The notes: a model not told the origin generated them from the letters alone. DNA of 64,000 nt from Paenibacillus sp. BJ-4 (GCF_020404765.1 NZ_JAIVEM010000014.1:33022-97021), one strand, 5' to 3'; counted from the first letter of the stretch, positions 52,306-61,059 are shown. Translations and numbers: made by a program.

Positions 52306-54843
52306 ATGAACCCAAAACGTCGACCATCATCTCAAAAACGCAGTAGGTGGCGTATATTCGGCAAAGTTTTGCTGATCAACATCAAGTGGTTCTCGCTTGC
52401 TGGCTTGTTGGGAGTGCTATTTGCCGGAGGACTTATATCGGGCTATGTGGCAGCGCTGGTTCATGATGAACCTGTACGATCACGCCAGTTGATATATGAG
52501 AAGGTGAATGAGAACGCTCTGACCAGCTTTGTATATTTTAATGATCAGGTCACTCCGGTTGGACGAATGCGCATGGAGGAGGATCGGCAGCTCGTTGATC
52601 TGAAGGATGTTCCTCAGTCTATTATAGATGCCCTCATTTCAACGGAAGACAGTCAGTTTTATGAGCATCACGGCGTTGATTTAAAAGGAACGGCTCGGGC
52701 TGTCAAACAAAAGCTCCTGAACGAGAACCGCCAAACGGGCGGTAGCACACTGACGCAGCAGGTAGCCCGGCGGGTTTTCCTCAGCCTCGATAAGACGGAC
52801 AGCCGTAAGGTGAAGGAAATGCTGCTTGCACTGCGTATGGAGCGTTTCATGAGTAAGGATAAAATATTAACGGCCTACTTAAACAAAATGCCTTTTGGCA
52901 ACGGCTCAGCAGGTTATAATTTGTATGGAATCAAGTCCGCTTCATTAGGAATTTTTAATGTAAGTGATCTACATAAGCTTCATATTGCTCAAGCGGCTTA
53001 TTTGGCCGGTCTTCCGCAGCTGCCGTCTGTTTATTCTGCTTTTGATGGAAAAGGGAACTTTGATGAAGAAGGCTTCAATAAGGCAATGGAGCGCCAACGT
53101 GTCGTGTTGGCAAGAATGCTGGCAACAGGTAAACTCACACCAACAGAATATAATGAAGCGCTTCAATTTGATGTTAAGGCCACTCTTGCGCCACATCGTG
53201 AAAAAAGCTATAATACATTTCCTTATTTGATGCTGGAGACAGAACGGGAGGCCGCTCAGCTGTTAGCGCTCCAGCAAAATCCGAATCTTACGGCAGCCGA
53301 GATTACTAAGCCCGAGCATGCTGAACTTCTTCAAAACACACGAGAAGAGCTGCAGCGGTCCGGCTATCGAATTTATACAACGATCAACAAGAAAATTTAT
53401 AATGATATGCGGCAGATTGCCGCCAATCCGCAAAACTTTTCTCCATACAGCAAGCAGAAGGGATTAGAGCAGATTGCAGCAATCATGATTGATCATAGAA
53501 CAGGTGCTATACTCGGGATGATCGAGGGCAGGGATTTTAATACAGAGCAAATGAACTATGCAACTCAAATGACACGTCAGCCCGGTTCTGCCATGAAGCC
53601 TATTGCTGCCTATTTGCCTGCTTTGGAAAAGGGCTATACCCAGCCTGCTGGTCTTATTGATGATTCGCAGATTATATTGAAAGACGGACGTAAAGGCTAT
53701 CATATTCCTAAAAATTATAACAGAAGATACGAAGGGCTTATGACAGCCCGTGAAGCACTCAATCGGTCCATCAACATTCCTGCCCTGAGACTGTTCTTAT
53801 ATGAAGTTAAAATTCATAACGCTTGGAATTTTGTTCGTTCTCTTGGTATTACGACAATACAGCCGCAGGATGAACATGCTCAGACAGGTGTACTGGGTGG
53901 GCTTAGTAAAGGCGTATCCGTTGAGGAACTGACTGCAGCCTATGGAACGATTCCCAATATGGGGGTATACAATGCACCTCATCTGATCAGCAAAATTACG
54001 GATGCCAATGGCGAGGTCGTATATGAATATAAACCGCAGTCGAAGCGGGTATATTCGCAGCAAACCGCATTTTTGATGACGGATATGCTCAGAACTGTTA
54101 TATCAGACCCAAGGGGAACTGGGAAACGCCTGCAAAAAGCTTTTAAAAGCTACGGCACCATTGATATCGCCGGTAAAACCGGTACGACACAAAACTTTGG
54201 TGATGTGTGGTTCATGGGCTACACCCCTGATGTTACTCTTGGCGTCTGGGCTGGTTACCGCCAACAGGTGAATACACTCTCACAAGAGGGTCATTCCAGG
54301 GCACAGTCGGTGTGGGCGCTAATCATGAATGAGGCGATCAAGGACCAGCCCAAGCTTTTCAAAAATAAGCATTTTATACAGCCAGAAGGTGTTGTGAGAG
54401 CTACGGTCTCCAGCATTACAGGTAAACTTCCGGGACGCTATTCCCGTCAATCGGGTCAGCTCGTGACCGACTGGTTTAATCAAAAATATGTGCCGACCGA
54501 AGTTGGGAGGGAACAACTTCCGCGTTCTTCCAGACCATCGCCGTCGACCAAACCAAACATAAAGGAAACAGAGATCCCGGAGAAAGAAGCACCTGCAACA
54601 GACCAAGGGAAAATTCCATTAGAGGAGACGACTCCTTCTGTTCCTGACACAGATATAGACACAGACACAGAGATAGGTATACCTGATGAGAATAATGATT
54701 TGCCATCCGCAGATACTTCGCAGCCTGCTGTTGAAAATGAACAGGAGACTCATTCTGAAACAGAGAGCCAGGATGAAACTCCAAAAACAAAGCCTGACGA
54801 GGTTGTTTATCCTGAAACGACGTCTGATCAATCCAAAAACTAA
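52306..54843 (+). CDS. Class A penicillin-binding protein (GT51 + transpeptidase)
   Basis: Bifunctional peptidoglycan synthase, 845 residues. Cytoplasmic basic N-terminus, membrane anchor ~22-50. GT51 domain ~75-260: STEDSQFYEHHGVD (catalytic Glu) near residue 113, TGGSTLTQQVARRV near 145. Transpeptidase ~385-690: QPGSAMKP (Ser-x-x-Lys) near 425, SIN near 485 and GKTGTTQNF near 622. Tail ~740-845 is Pro/Glu/Thr/Asp-rich and likely extended in the wall. GAGGGGAG precedes the ATG. It diverges from the SOS polymerase. Subclass (PBP1a- or PBP4-like) cannot be settled. Confidence 0.95.
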   Translation: MNPKRRPSSQKRSRWRIFGKVLLINIKWFSLAGLLGVLFAGGLISGYVAALVHDEPVRSRQLIYEKVNENALTSFVYFNDQVTPVGRMRMEEDRQLVDLKDVPQSIIDALISTEDSQFYEHHGVDLKGTARAVKQKLLNENRQTGGSTLTQQVARRVFLSLDKTDSRKVKEMLLALRMERFMSKDKILTAYLNKMPFGNGSAGYNLYGIKSASLGIFNVSDLHKLHIAQAAYLAGLPQLPSVYSAFDGKGNFDEEGFNKAMERQRVVLARMLATGKLTPTEYNEALQFDVKATLAPHREKSYNTFPYLMLETEREAAQLLALQQNPNLTAAEITKPEHAELLQNTREELQRSGYRIYTTINKKIYNDMRQIAANPQNFSPYSKQKGLEQIAAIMIDHRTGAILGMIEGRDFNTEQMNYATQMTRQPGSAMKPIAAYLPALEKGYTQPAGLIDDSQIILKDGRKGYHIPKNYNRRYEGLMTAREALNRSINIPALRLFLYEVKIHNAWNFVRSLGITTIQPQDEHAQTGVLGGLSKGVSVEELTAAYGTIPNMGVYNAPHLISKITDANGEVVYEYKPQSKRVYSQQTAFLMTDMLRTVISDPRGTGKRLQKAFKSYGTIDIAGKTGTTQNFGDVWFMGYTPDVTLGVWAGYRQQVNTLSQEGHSRAQSVWALIMNEAIKDQPKLFKNKHFIQPEGVVRATVSSITGKLPGRYSRQSGQLVTDWFNQKYVPTEVGREQLPRSSRPSPSTKPNIKETEIPEKEAPATDQGKIPLEETTPSVPDTDIDTDTEIGIPDENNDLPSADTSQPAVENEQETHSETESQDETPKTKPDEVVYPETTSDQSKN

Positions 54844-54856
54844 CAATGTGGATGAA

Positions 54857-55972
54857 TTAGTTTAAAATGCCGTTCCCGACAATGTCGACAGTGACCTGCG
54901 TATGAAAACGGACATTAGGGTACTCTTTATTCCAATTTACACTTTTCCATATGGCTGGATAGTGGGCAATCAACTGTCTGCCTATGCCAAAGGCATCACA
55001 TCCGCTTTCTTGAAGTGTACGAATAATTTCTTCTGCTTCCTGAGTCATGATCTCCGAAAGCTGATCATTCAGACGCTGTACATTAGCCTTATCTTGAAGA
55101 TGGTCTCGTGCATATTCAACAACATTGACAGGCAATTTCAGGTTGAGATTCACATCAATTTGGCCATCTCGCTGTACCTTCACTGCAAGCTGGCGTTTGA
55201 CGTTCTGAGTAATGGCCTGATACGTGATAAAGTTTTGCATATCATCGGCAGGCCCTGGATGTACCCTTTTTACAAAGGTGGCTGTATTTTTCCACTTGCC
55301 AGTCATCAGAATGTATAAAGGTCCTTGCCCGGTACTTAAGCTTCCCGTGAACTTTTGTCCGTGAAATAAGGCAATTCCACGTGCTATAATATCTTCTCCT
55401 TCTTTGGAAAGCTAGGGAAGTGCGAAATCTTGACCCGGATCAAGCATCGGGGGGAGCAATGTCTCCAACGTCATTTCAGGGAAAACACACATGTTCTCAA
55501 GGCTCCTGATTTTTTAGTTATAAATTCACCAATCAAAAGGCTACCTATGCTTTTTTGGTTTATGATATCTCCAGCTAGTCCATCTACAATAGCTATCTTG
55601 ACATGGGTCGTTGGATGGTCAGGCTCCCGGTATAGCATATCAAGATAGGGGTATAAATCTTTTCGAGCCACGCTTTCACCATACAAAACAATTCCATATT
55701 TGAAGAATCGGATATTCCGGTTACTTTGGCCCTGATTTTGTCTGTGCTCTGCCGAACGGAATTTCCGGTGCCTGAATGAATTTCATTGGTGCTTTTACCT
55801 TGATTGATTTGAGAGTCATCTATTTCTAGTGTTTGCTGCAGTACGCCTTCAGGAGTAATATCATAAGCCGATGTATTTGCCAATCTGGCATCCTGCAAGC
55901 TGTCCTGATCCCAGCAACCCGTTGTAATAATGAGTAGAGCCAGCATTCCAAGCGCTCTGCTCTTTTTTTCAT
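54857..55972 (-). pseudogene. Broken spore germination lipoprotein gene (GerAC/GerKC family)
   Basis: Pieces of a Ger(x)C protein lie in three frames. The ATG at 55972 overlaps the gerAB stop (ATGA), but an A7 tract right after it shifts out of the frame that carries the lipobox LLIITTGCWD. A second shift near 55690 leads to KYGIVLYGESVARKDLYPYLDM; a third near 55500 leads to MTLETLLPPML; then an in-frame TAG near 55417 splits LP and LSKEGEDIIARGIALFHG. The C-terminal domain (54857-55306) is intact, ending YPNVRFHTQVTVDIVGNG. At least four lesions make it a clear pseudogene. Confidence 0.9.
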
Positions 55973-56766
55973 GTTTTGGGCTCCTTCTTTTTTTTGAAAA
56001 TATAAGATAGGGTCAGCAGTAGAAAAGGGAACACAATCAGGAAAAAATAAGCGGAATTATTCGCTATGGAACCAATGAGCTCGAAATCTTCTCTTCGCTG
56101 AGGCCAATAGGCAATAATACATGAGGAGAGCACAACAAAGGGAACCGCTTTTTTGTGACTTTTTTGCTTGAGCAGGTAGCTTATTCCGTAAGACGCTGCA
56201 TAATAATAGCCGCTTATAGCGCCAAAAATCGAAATGAGCCAAATCGGCAGGAAAATAAAATCGACCCGATCCATCGTTCCCAGCGGAATTGACCTGAGTA
56301 AATAAATGACCGGCTCCGGCATTAAATCAAGCTGCTGCGGGCTAAATGCGGTTGCACAGGTGAACACGGTAAAACAATATAACAAGACGACGAGAATAAA
56401 CTCAAAACCAAACATCGCCATCAGTGTTTCTTTTGAACCGACAATAATATGGGACCATCCCGCCTCAGTTAGTGGCAACAGATAAAGTGGGTTGGATTGC
56501 TTTATGCCATAGCTGATCAATAGCACATTGGCAAGATCAGAAATGAGATTAAAACAAGCACCCGTGTAATTGTTCTCAAATTTTTCCGAACCAGATAGAT
56601 GCTACTGAACAAAAATAGTGCCAGTATAGCCCAACAGGGAGTTAACTGTAGCATCCAGCGGTAATAACGTCATAAGCGTTCACAAGCACCGAGGTGCCCA
56701 TAAGTAGATAGTAGGCAATGTAAGCAGCAACTAGTATTTTTCCAATCCAAGAGCCAGTAAGCTGAG
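55969..56766 (-). pseudogene. Broken spore germination permease gene (GerAB/GerKB family)
   Basis: The downstream 185 codons (55969-56526) stay open and encode several membrane helices typical of the end of GerAB (PLTEAGWSHIIVGSKETLMAMFGFE, ending LTLSYIFKKKKEP). The upstream part persists as fragments in other frames (LTGSWIGKILVAAYIAYYLL, near 56765-56660) with stops and a shift near 56640. The N-terminal ~80 residues are missing: the gerAA relic runs straight into this middle segment. Confidence 0.85.
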
Positions 56767-57055
56767 TTAAAATTTGATATATAGAACCTCAAAGATCAAT
56801 TCAAGCAACATGGCCTCGATAATAGCCGGAAAAGGAATGTTTTCCAATGATTTTTTGATGGTGTGCGCCAGTTCTAACGGCAAAATAGCTGAATGAAAAG
56901 CTATCGTTGCTATGTAAACGGCAGGTAGCGTAAAAGCGATCAGAAAACTCACCATTCGAATCATTCTCAGAATGAGATAGGTATAATGTGTGCAAAATGG
57001 ATTGGATTTATCCATGAAACGGTGGTTTATCCATGTCTCGTATCTATTGCACGAG
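56767..57055 (-). pseudogene. Remnant of a GerAA/GerKA germinant receptor gene
   Basis: About 80 codons read like the membrane region of GerAA: LRMIRMVSFLIAFTLPAVYIA, then IPFPAIIEAMLLELIFEVLY, and then a stop where the true protein would continue. Everything before the LRMIRM region is gone (no upstream homology visible past ~57055), and the following sequence jumps into gerAB. This indicates a deletion that fused the two genes. Confidence 0.8.
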
Positions 57056-57068
57056 GACTAAGACGAGA

Positions 57069-57482
57069 TTACAAGAGGACATCATCTTGTGTCAGATCAA
57101 TCCCCAGATAATGTCCCAGTTTCCGTCTGACTTCACTGCGGGCAAAGGATGAAAGCATGAAAAACCGTTTTTGATAACCGCGGCACATATACAAGACCTC
57201 TACACCTTCATGATTTCGGATTTCACTATATATTTTGATCCCTTGTCTTTTCATTTGGGCCTTTGTCTCTGCTAATTGAACAGCAACGCGCTGTTGTACT
57301 TCAGTCAGGCTACGAATGTATAGATCGGGCATTTTTAAAGGAGAGGTACTCAGAATACGAATGTCTCGCTCCAATACATCCAACACCAGGGTCAAAAGTA
57401 CACAAATCTTGATCAAGGCCGCATCTTTTTCGGAAGGCTGAGGGGCTTTACTCTTGTTGTCCAGCAGTTTTTTGTTTGTCAT
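57069..57482 (-). CDS. Unknown protein, predicted SOS-regulated
   Basis: A 137-residue soluble protein from the ATG at 57482, with AAAGGGG upstream. I do not recognise it. The N-terminal ~20 residues are polar (MTNKKLLDNKSKAPQPSEKD). Then follow a helical hydrophobic stretch (ALIKICVLLTLVLDVLERDI), a Gln/Arg-rich helix (LTEVQQRVAVQLAETKAQMKRQG), and a mixed C-terminal part (VEVLYMCRGYQKRFFMLSSFARSEVRRKLG). A LexA box with the same core as that of the polymerase gene lies 50 bases upstream. It stands between the dead gerA operon and a transporter gene, so the context gives no clue except SOS control. Confidence 0.7.
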   Translation of the reverse strand: MTNKKLLDNKSKAPQPSEKDAALIKICVLLTLVLDVLERDIRILSTSPLKMPDLYIRSLTEVQQRVAVQLAETKAQMKRQGIKIYSEIRNHEGVEVLYMCRGYQKRFFMLSSFARSEVRRKLGHYLGIDLTQDDVLL

Positions 57483-57531
57483 AAAAATCCCCTTTACTCG
57501 GAGTAAGAATACAATATATAATAAGTGTAGA

Positions 57532-57543
57532 GAACAAGTGTTC
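57532..57543. promoter_or_regulatory. LexA (DinR) operator
   Basis: The same 12-base core GAACAAGTGTTC as at 52178, here within the longer palindrome AGAGAACAAGTGTTCTCT. On the minus strand a TATTAT lies about 10 bases downstream of the core. Confidence 0.85.
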
Positions 57544-57643
57544 TCTTTATACTTCATCATAGGAATTTTTCCGTTACCTAAGCAATCATCAATTATTGGA
57601 AAGGCAGGAGGAAAGCAGATCGTCGATGACAGTGAAACAGGGT

Positions 57644-57727
57644 TTATGTTAAGCTAATGGTTAAAAATACCTTACATAAGAGGAGAGATTGCTACTGATT
57701 GTGGTCAATCACTCTTATTTAACATAA
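57644..57727. repeat. Inverted repeat in the leader of the DMT transporter gene
   Basis: TTATGTTAA (57644-57652) and TTAACATAA (57719-57727) are exact complements. Between them lie GAGATTG and CAATCACTC arms, so several nested pairings are possible. It ends 26 bases before the start codon. Confidence 0.5.
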
Positions 57728-57753
57728 GAAGGTAGAGAAAGAAGGTATACATA

Positions 57754-58644
57754 TTGTCACGTTCGTTGTATGTGGCGTTATTGCTACTTAGTCTTATTTG
57801 GGGTGGTTCGTTTCTGTTTATTAAGGTGTTGCTGCTGCATCAAGTAGGACCGTGGACCATTGTATTTCTCCGTTCCAGCTTTGGACTTATTTTTATTGTC
57901 TTGTTGATGCTGTTTATGCGCTTGCCGTTTAAAATTAAAAGCATTCCGTGGAAATCTATTATTCTGGTAGCCTTGGTCAATATGGTTTTACCATGGACTT
58001 TGATCGGCTTTAGTGAGACCAGAATAGCTAGCAGCATGGCTTCGGTATTGAATGCTACAACGCCCATTTGGACGATGCTGGTGGGGCTTGTCTTTTTCGG
58101 AGCTATATTTCGTCGGCTACAGTGGCTGGGAATGTGTCTCGCCTTTGTAGGGATCATTATTTTGCTGGGTATTAATCCTGCATCCATTATTTCTGTTGAT
58201 CCTGTAGGTTTTGGATGTATGCTGCTTGCGACTCTCTGCTACGGATTTGGAACGCAGCTGTCCAAACGCTTTCTCTCCAATCTGTCCATGTACCAGGCTA
58301 CCTTTGCGACACTGTTGGGTGCGGCAGCTGGGGGTGGCATCATGATGACAATTGTAGAGAGACCTGATCTCTCGATTGTTTTTGTTCCCAGTGTGTTTGG
58401 TTCCCTCGTAGGACTAGGAGTTCTGGGATCAGGAGTAGCGTATATTTTGTTCAACTATATGATTTTGCGAGGAAGTGCGGAATTTGCTTCTTCGGTGACT
58501 TATTTTGTACCAGTGAGCGCTATTGTATGGGGATTTTTGCTGCTGAATGAGCATATCGGTTGGAATGTTCTGACTGGGCTGGTCCTTATCCTGGGAGGTG
58601 TATTTATGGCCAACCAGTGTAGAACAGTCAAATTAGCTGGATAA
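57754..58644 (+). CDS. DMT-superfamily (EamA) transporter
   Basis: 296-residue membrane protein with ten hydrophobic helices arranged as two EamA repeats (first LLLLSLIWGGSFLFIKVLL, second LGSGVAYILFNYMILRGSAEF). The conserved IWGGSF, the WTLIGFSETRIAS segment and the C-terminal PVSAIVWGFLLLNEHIGWN are typical of drug/metabolite exporters. Start is TTG at 57754 with GAAGG upstream. Substrate unknown; no regulator is adjacent. Confidence 0.9.
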   Translation: MSRSLYVALLLLSLIWGGSFLFIKVLLLHQVGPWTIVFLRSSFGLIFIVLLMLFMRLPFKIKSIPWKSIILVALVNMVLPWTLIGFSETRIASSMASVLNATTPIWTMLVGLVFFGAIFRRLQWLGMCLAFVGIIILLGINPASIISVDPVGFGCMLLATLCYGFGTQLSKRFLSNLSMYQATFATLLGAAAGGGIMMTIVERPDLSIVFVPSVFGSLVGLGVLGSGVAYILFNYMILRGSAEFASSVTYFVPVSAIVWGFLLLNEHIGWNVLTGLVLILGGVFMANQCRTVKLAG

Positions 58645-58723
58645 TATCGCTGTGAACGGCTAAAAACACCGGGAGTATATATTATATATGCATTCGCCAA
58701 ACTTTCGGTATAATGCGGTAATA

Positions 58724-58760
58724 CGCACATACAATAAATCATGCTCGCACATACAATAAA
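58724..58760 (+). repeat. 15-base direct repeats before the yitT promoter
   Basis: CGCACATACAATAAA occurs at 58724-58738 and again at 58746-58760, 22 bases apart start to start (two helical turns), 53 bases before the -10. This looks like a pair of regulator sites. Confidence 0.5.
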
Positions 58761-58790
58761 AAATATGGTGCAGCCATAAAAAGCAAGCTG

Positions 58791-58818
58791 TTTAGCAGGT
58801 GGTAAGGTGTGGTATAAT
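58791..58818 (+). promoter_or_regulatory. Promoter of the yitT-type gene
   Basis: TTTAGC at 58791-58796, 16-base spacer and a perfect TATAAT at 58813-58818. The start codon is ~285 bases downstream, giving an unusually long leader. Confidence 0.55.
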
Positions 58819-58875
58819 AATTTATAGAATTACATGTACCACAGAAATGTCGGAGTTTTATTCCACAAAAGAAAG

Positions 58876-59090
58876 GATCAGGATACCATGTGTCCCCGAA
58901 GGATACTTCCCCAAAGGACGATTTGGAAACGATTTGATCTGTCTTATACTTAGCTTTTCCGCGGAGTAACGTCAAGTTGCGAAAGCCAACTCTGCGGAAG
59001 AGGGGATTGTACATGCGAAGGACCAAGTCCTCAAGGCACATTTTACCCGGTTGCTTCCGTAAGAGTGGGTTCATCCACATTAAACTTACG
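58876..59090 (+). promoter_or_regulatory. Structured leader with alternative stems (possible riboswitch)
   Basis: Part 1 (58876-58939): GATCA/TGATC closes a junction of three hairpins, GGATAC-GTGTCC, GAAG-CTTC and CCAAA-TTTGG. Part 2: arm A (58954-58967) pairs with arm B (58989-59002) over 14 bp with two G-U. Arm B (58989-59000) can pair instead with arm C (59054-59066). C also overlaps CGTAAG (59058), which pairs with CTTACG (59085), enclosing GTGG/CCAC, just before the Shine-Dalgarno. The chain A:B, B:C, C:D is how expression switches are built. I do not recognise the class. Confidence 0.5.
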
Positions 59091-59109
59091 AGAAACCGAG
59101 GGAGCCTGT

Positions 59110-59814
59110 ATGAGGAAAACTTACGAATCTATCGTGAACAATGGAGCACTAAGGCAGATTGTTGTCATGCTGCTCGGAACATGCATTTTAGCTTTTACGT
59201 ACTATCACATTAATGCTCAAAATCATTTGTCAGAAGGCGGATTTGCAGGCTTGGCCCTGCTGGGACATTACGCCTTTGGCATATCTCCGGCGTGGAGTAT
59301 GCTATTGCTGGATATCCCCGTCATCATGCTGGCATGGGTGTTGAAGGGCAGAAGATTCATGCTGCTGGCACTGATTGGAGCGGTCGGCTTTTCCCTGTTT
59401 TATGCAGGATTCGAAAAATATTCGACGCTGGTTATAGATCTGCACGGCAACTTGCTAGTAGCGGCTTTGCTTTGTGGAGTACTTACTGGTTTGGGAGCCG
59501 GAATCGTACTGCGATTCGGTGGAGCAACTGGGGGCGATGACATTCTGTCCCTGCTGATCAGTGAGTGGCGCGGATGGAAAATTGGCAATGTGTTTATCGT
59601 CAGTGACATCATCGTATTGGGATTATCGCTATTGTATCTACCTGTGAAGGAAACAATGTTTACAATACTGGCTGTGTGGCTCGCCGGAAAAATAATTACA
59701 TGGACGACAACGTTCCAACTGCACCGACCTGTAAAAAAGGTACTGCCTGCGGCTGTTCCAGCCAAAAAGGTAGTTGCAAAAACAGTGCCGGTCGTCCACA
59801 GCCTTCGTCAATAA
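59110..59814 (+). CDS. YitT-family membrane protein
   Basis: 234 residues from the ATG at 59110, with GAGGGAG upstream; an in-frame ATG at 59065 lies in the structured leader and has no such site. Five to six hydrophobic helices; the family signature GGFAGLALLGHYAFGISPAW and the second LRFGGATGGDDILSLLISE are clear. The C-terminal DUF2179 domain common in YitT proteins is absent and replaced by a basic Ala/Val/Lys tail. Function of the family is unknown; the long leader implies control by a metabolite or protein. A strong hairpin follows. Confidence 0.9.
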   Translation: MRKTYESIVNNGALRQIVVMLLGTCILAFTYYHINAQNHLSEGGFAGLALLGHYAFGISPAWSMLLLDIPVIMLAWVLKGRRFMLLALIGAVGFSLFYAGFEKYSTLVIDLHGNLLVAALLCGVLTGLGAGIVLRFGGATGGDDILSLLISEWRGWKIGNVFIVSDIIVLGLSLLYLPVKETMFTILAVWLAGKIITWTTTFQLHRPVKKVLPAAVPAKKVVAKTVPVVHSLRQ

Positions 59815-59816
59815 GG

Positions 59817-59862
59817 AAAGGGTGTTACGTCAGGAGAGAAATCTTCTTACGTAACACCCTTT
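59817..59862. terminator. Hairpin terminator after the yitT-type gene
   Basis: Perfect 14-bp stem AAAGGGTGTTACGT/ACGTAACACCCTTT, 18-base loop. Only three T follow on either strand, so termination may be incomplete. It also ends the convergent DUF2188 gene. Confidence 0.7.
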
Positions 59863-59870
59863 CGCTGTAT

Positions 59871-60089
59871 CTAAGCTCTATTAGAAGGCTTCTGAGCAGA
59901 CTGGATACATCCGTTCCGGTCATGAATAATTGCTGAAATCTGCTTGCGTTTTACTAATTTTTTAGCTTCGCCAACCGCTTCATCTTTATGTTTAAACGTT
60001 GAAACGCCCTCTTCCTTGATCGCCCAACAATCCTCGTGTGGAACCATATGAATAGGACCCTTAGAATCGGAAGAAGTGGCTGGCTTCAA
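59871..60089 (-). CDS. DUF2188-domain small protein
   Basis: 72 residues. GPIHMVPHEDCWAIKEEGVSTF, HKDEAVGEAKKLVKRKQIS and AIIHDRNGCIQ match the DUF2188 pattern (usually HVVPHEDGWAVKEEG). The only in-frame start covering the domain is TTG at 60089, and no Shine-Dalgarno precedes it; the ATG inside HMV would cut the first strand. Either the start is non-standard or the 5' end has been damaged. Function unknown. Confidence 0.65.
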   Translation of the reverse strand: MKPATSSDSKGPIHMVPHEDCWAIKEEGVSTFKHKDEAVGEAKKLVKRKQISAIIHDRNGCIQSAQKPSNRA

Positions 60090-60182
60090 TAAACAGAAAT
60101 CAAAGAAATGAAGATATTGTAAAATGTATTTTGAGAAAAAGCGTATAATGATGTGCAGAATACTAGAAAAGGAGTGGAGCTT

Positions 60183-60986
60183 TTGCTTGCCTGGGGTTTT
60201 GTTTTTTTACTTACCATCATCATACATACTACGGATAGCTTGTCTTATGCTCTACGGCTTGGAGGCCTGCGGGCGCGCCGAATCGGATTGGCATTAACCG
60301 TAGCGGGAATGCTACTCTTGGTTTCACGTACCTCCAATATGGCGCAGGGACCTTTGCTGGGAGGAATGGTCGATCAGGCTAAAGCCGCGGCACGAATGGG
60401 CGGAGCGGATATCAGACTGGAGCTGCATATGCACGGGGTGTTATTGGCAGCAACGGTTGGAACAGTGCTTGCTATATTGTTGTATCCGACGGTTGTACGT
60501 ATGTCAGCCAGATGGATTGTACATTTGGAGCATACTGGATCTATTCCGGCTTTGGTGCGTCATTTCATACTGCGAAATCGCTGGAAGCATGCGGGCTACT
60601 ATATAAAACGTCCTACCTGGTCTATGCTTACCTCACTGTTGAGTGGAGTAATCCCCAAACGTCTTATTGTCCTGAATATGACGGTTACCGCAATTTATAC
60701 GACCGGGGTGGTATCTGCCTTGTACGCATCATTCCTGTAGCCCGCTCAAGGTACGGCAATGTCCATGTCGTCAGGTCTAATCAATGGCGTGGCAACGGTA
60801 CTATTGACCCTGTTAATTGATCCTCGATTGGCCGTTTTGTCGGAAAAAACGTTGCGTGGAGAACTGTCTTTAAATCGAATGAACAGCATGTACGGCTGGA
60901 TGATCATCTCGCGTTTGGCAGGTACCTTGCTTGCACAGTTGTTACTGGTACCATTGGCCCTTTGGCTTGGATGGGTTATGGGCTGA
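60183..60986 (+). pseudogene. amj: Lipid II flippase Amj gene interrupted by an in-frame TAG
   Basis: Amj translocates lipid II across the membrane as an alternative to MurJ. TTG at 60183 with AAAGGAG upstream gives LLAWGFVFLLTIIIHTTDSL, RLGGLRARRIGLALTVAGMLLLVSRTSNM and LEHTGSIPALVRHFI, all typical. The frame meets TAG at 60738 after ASFL, yet continues without shift as PAQGTAMSMSSGLINGVATVLL...SRLAGTLLAQLLLVPLAL to a stop at 60986. The total (268 codons) equals a full Amj. One base change disables or splits it. The truncated 185-residue product would lack the last helices. Confidence 0.88.
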
Positions 60987-61009
60987 GGTGTCATGATGTC
61001 TGTACATCG

Positions 61010-61059
61010 AAAAAAAGGCTGATCCGAGGTCACCTGTTAAAGATGCACTGGGCCAGCCT
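61010..61059 (-). terminator. Probable terminator of msrAB
   Basis: On the minus strand AGGCTG (61059-61054) pairs with CAGCCT, followed by T7. The loop is long (~32 bases). Confidence 0.5.

Noticed and set aside
57454..57657. Plus-strand frame across the second LexA box
   Set aside because: Covers the promoter of the minus-strand gene, with no Shine-Dalgarno or homology.
58739..59080. Minus-strand 113-codon frame opposite the yitT leader
   Set aside because: It overlaps the yitT leader, has no family resemblance and is better explained as the shadow of strongly paired leader sequence.
60738..60740. TAG in amj as a pyrrolysine or other recoded codon
   Set aside because: Bacillota of this kind normally lack pyrrolysine machinery and no supporting element is visible; a nonsense mutation or sequencing error is simpler.
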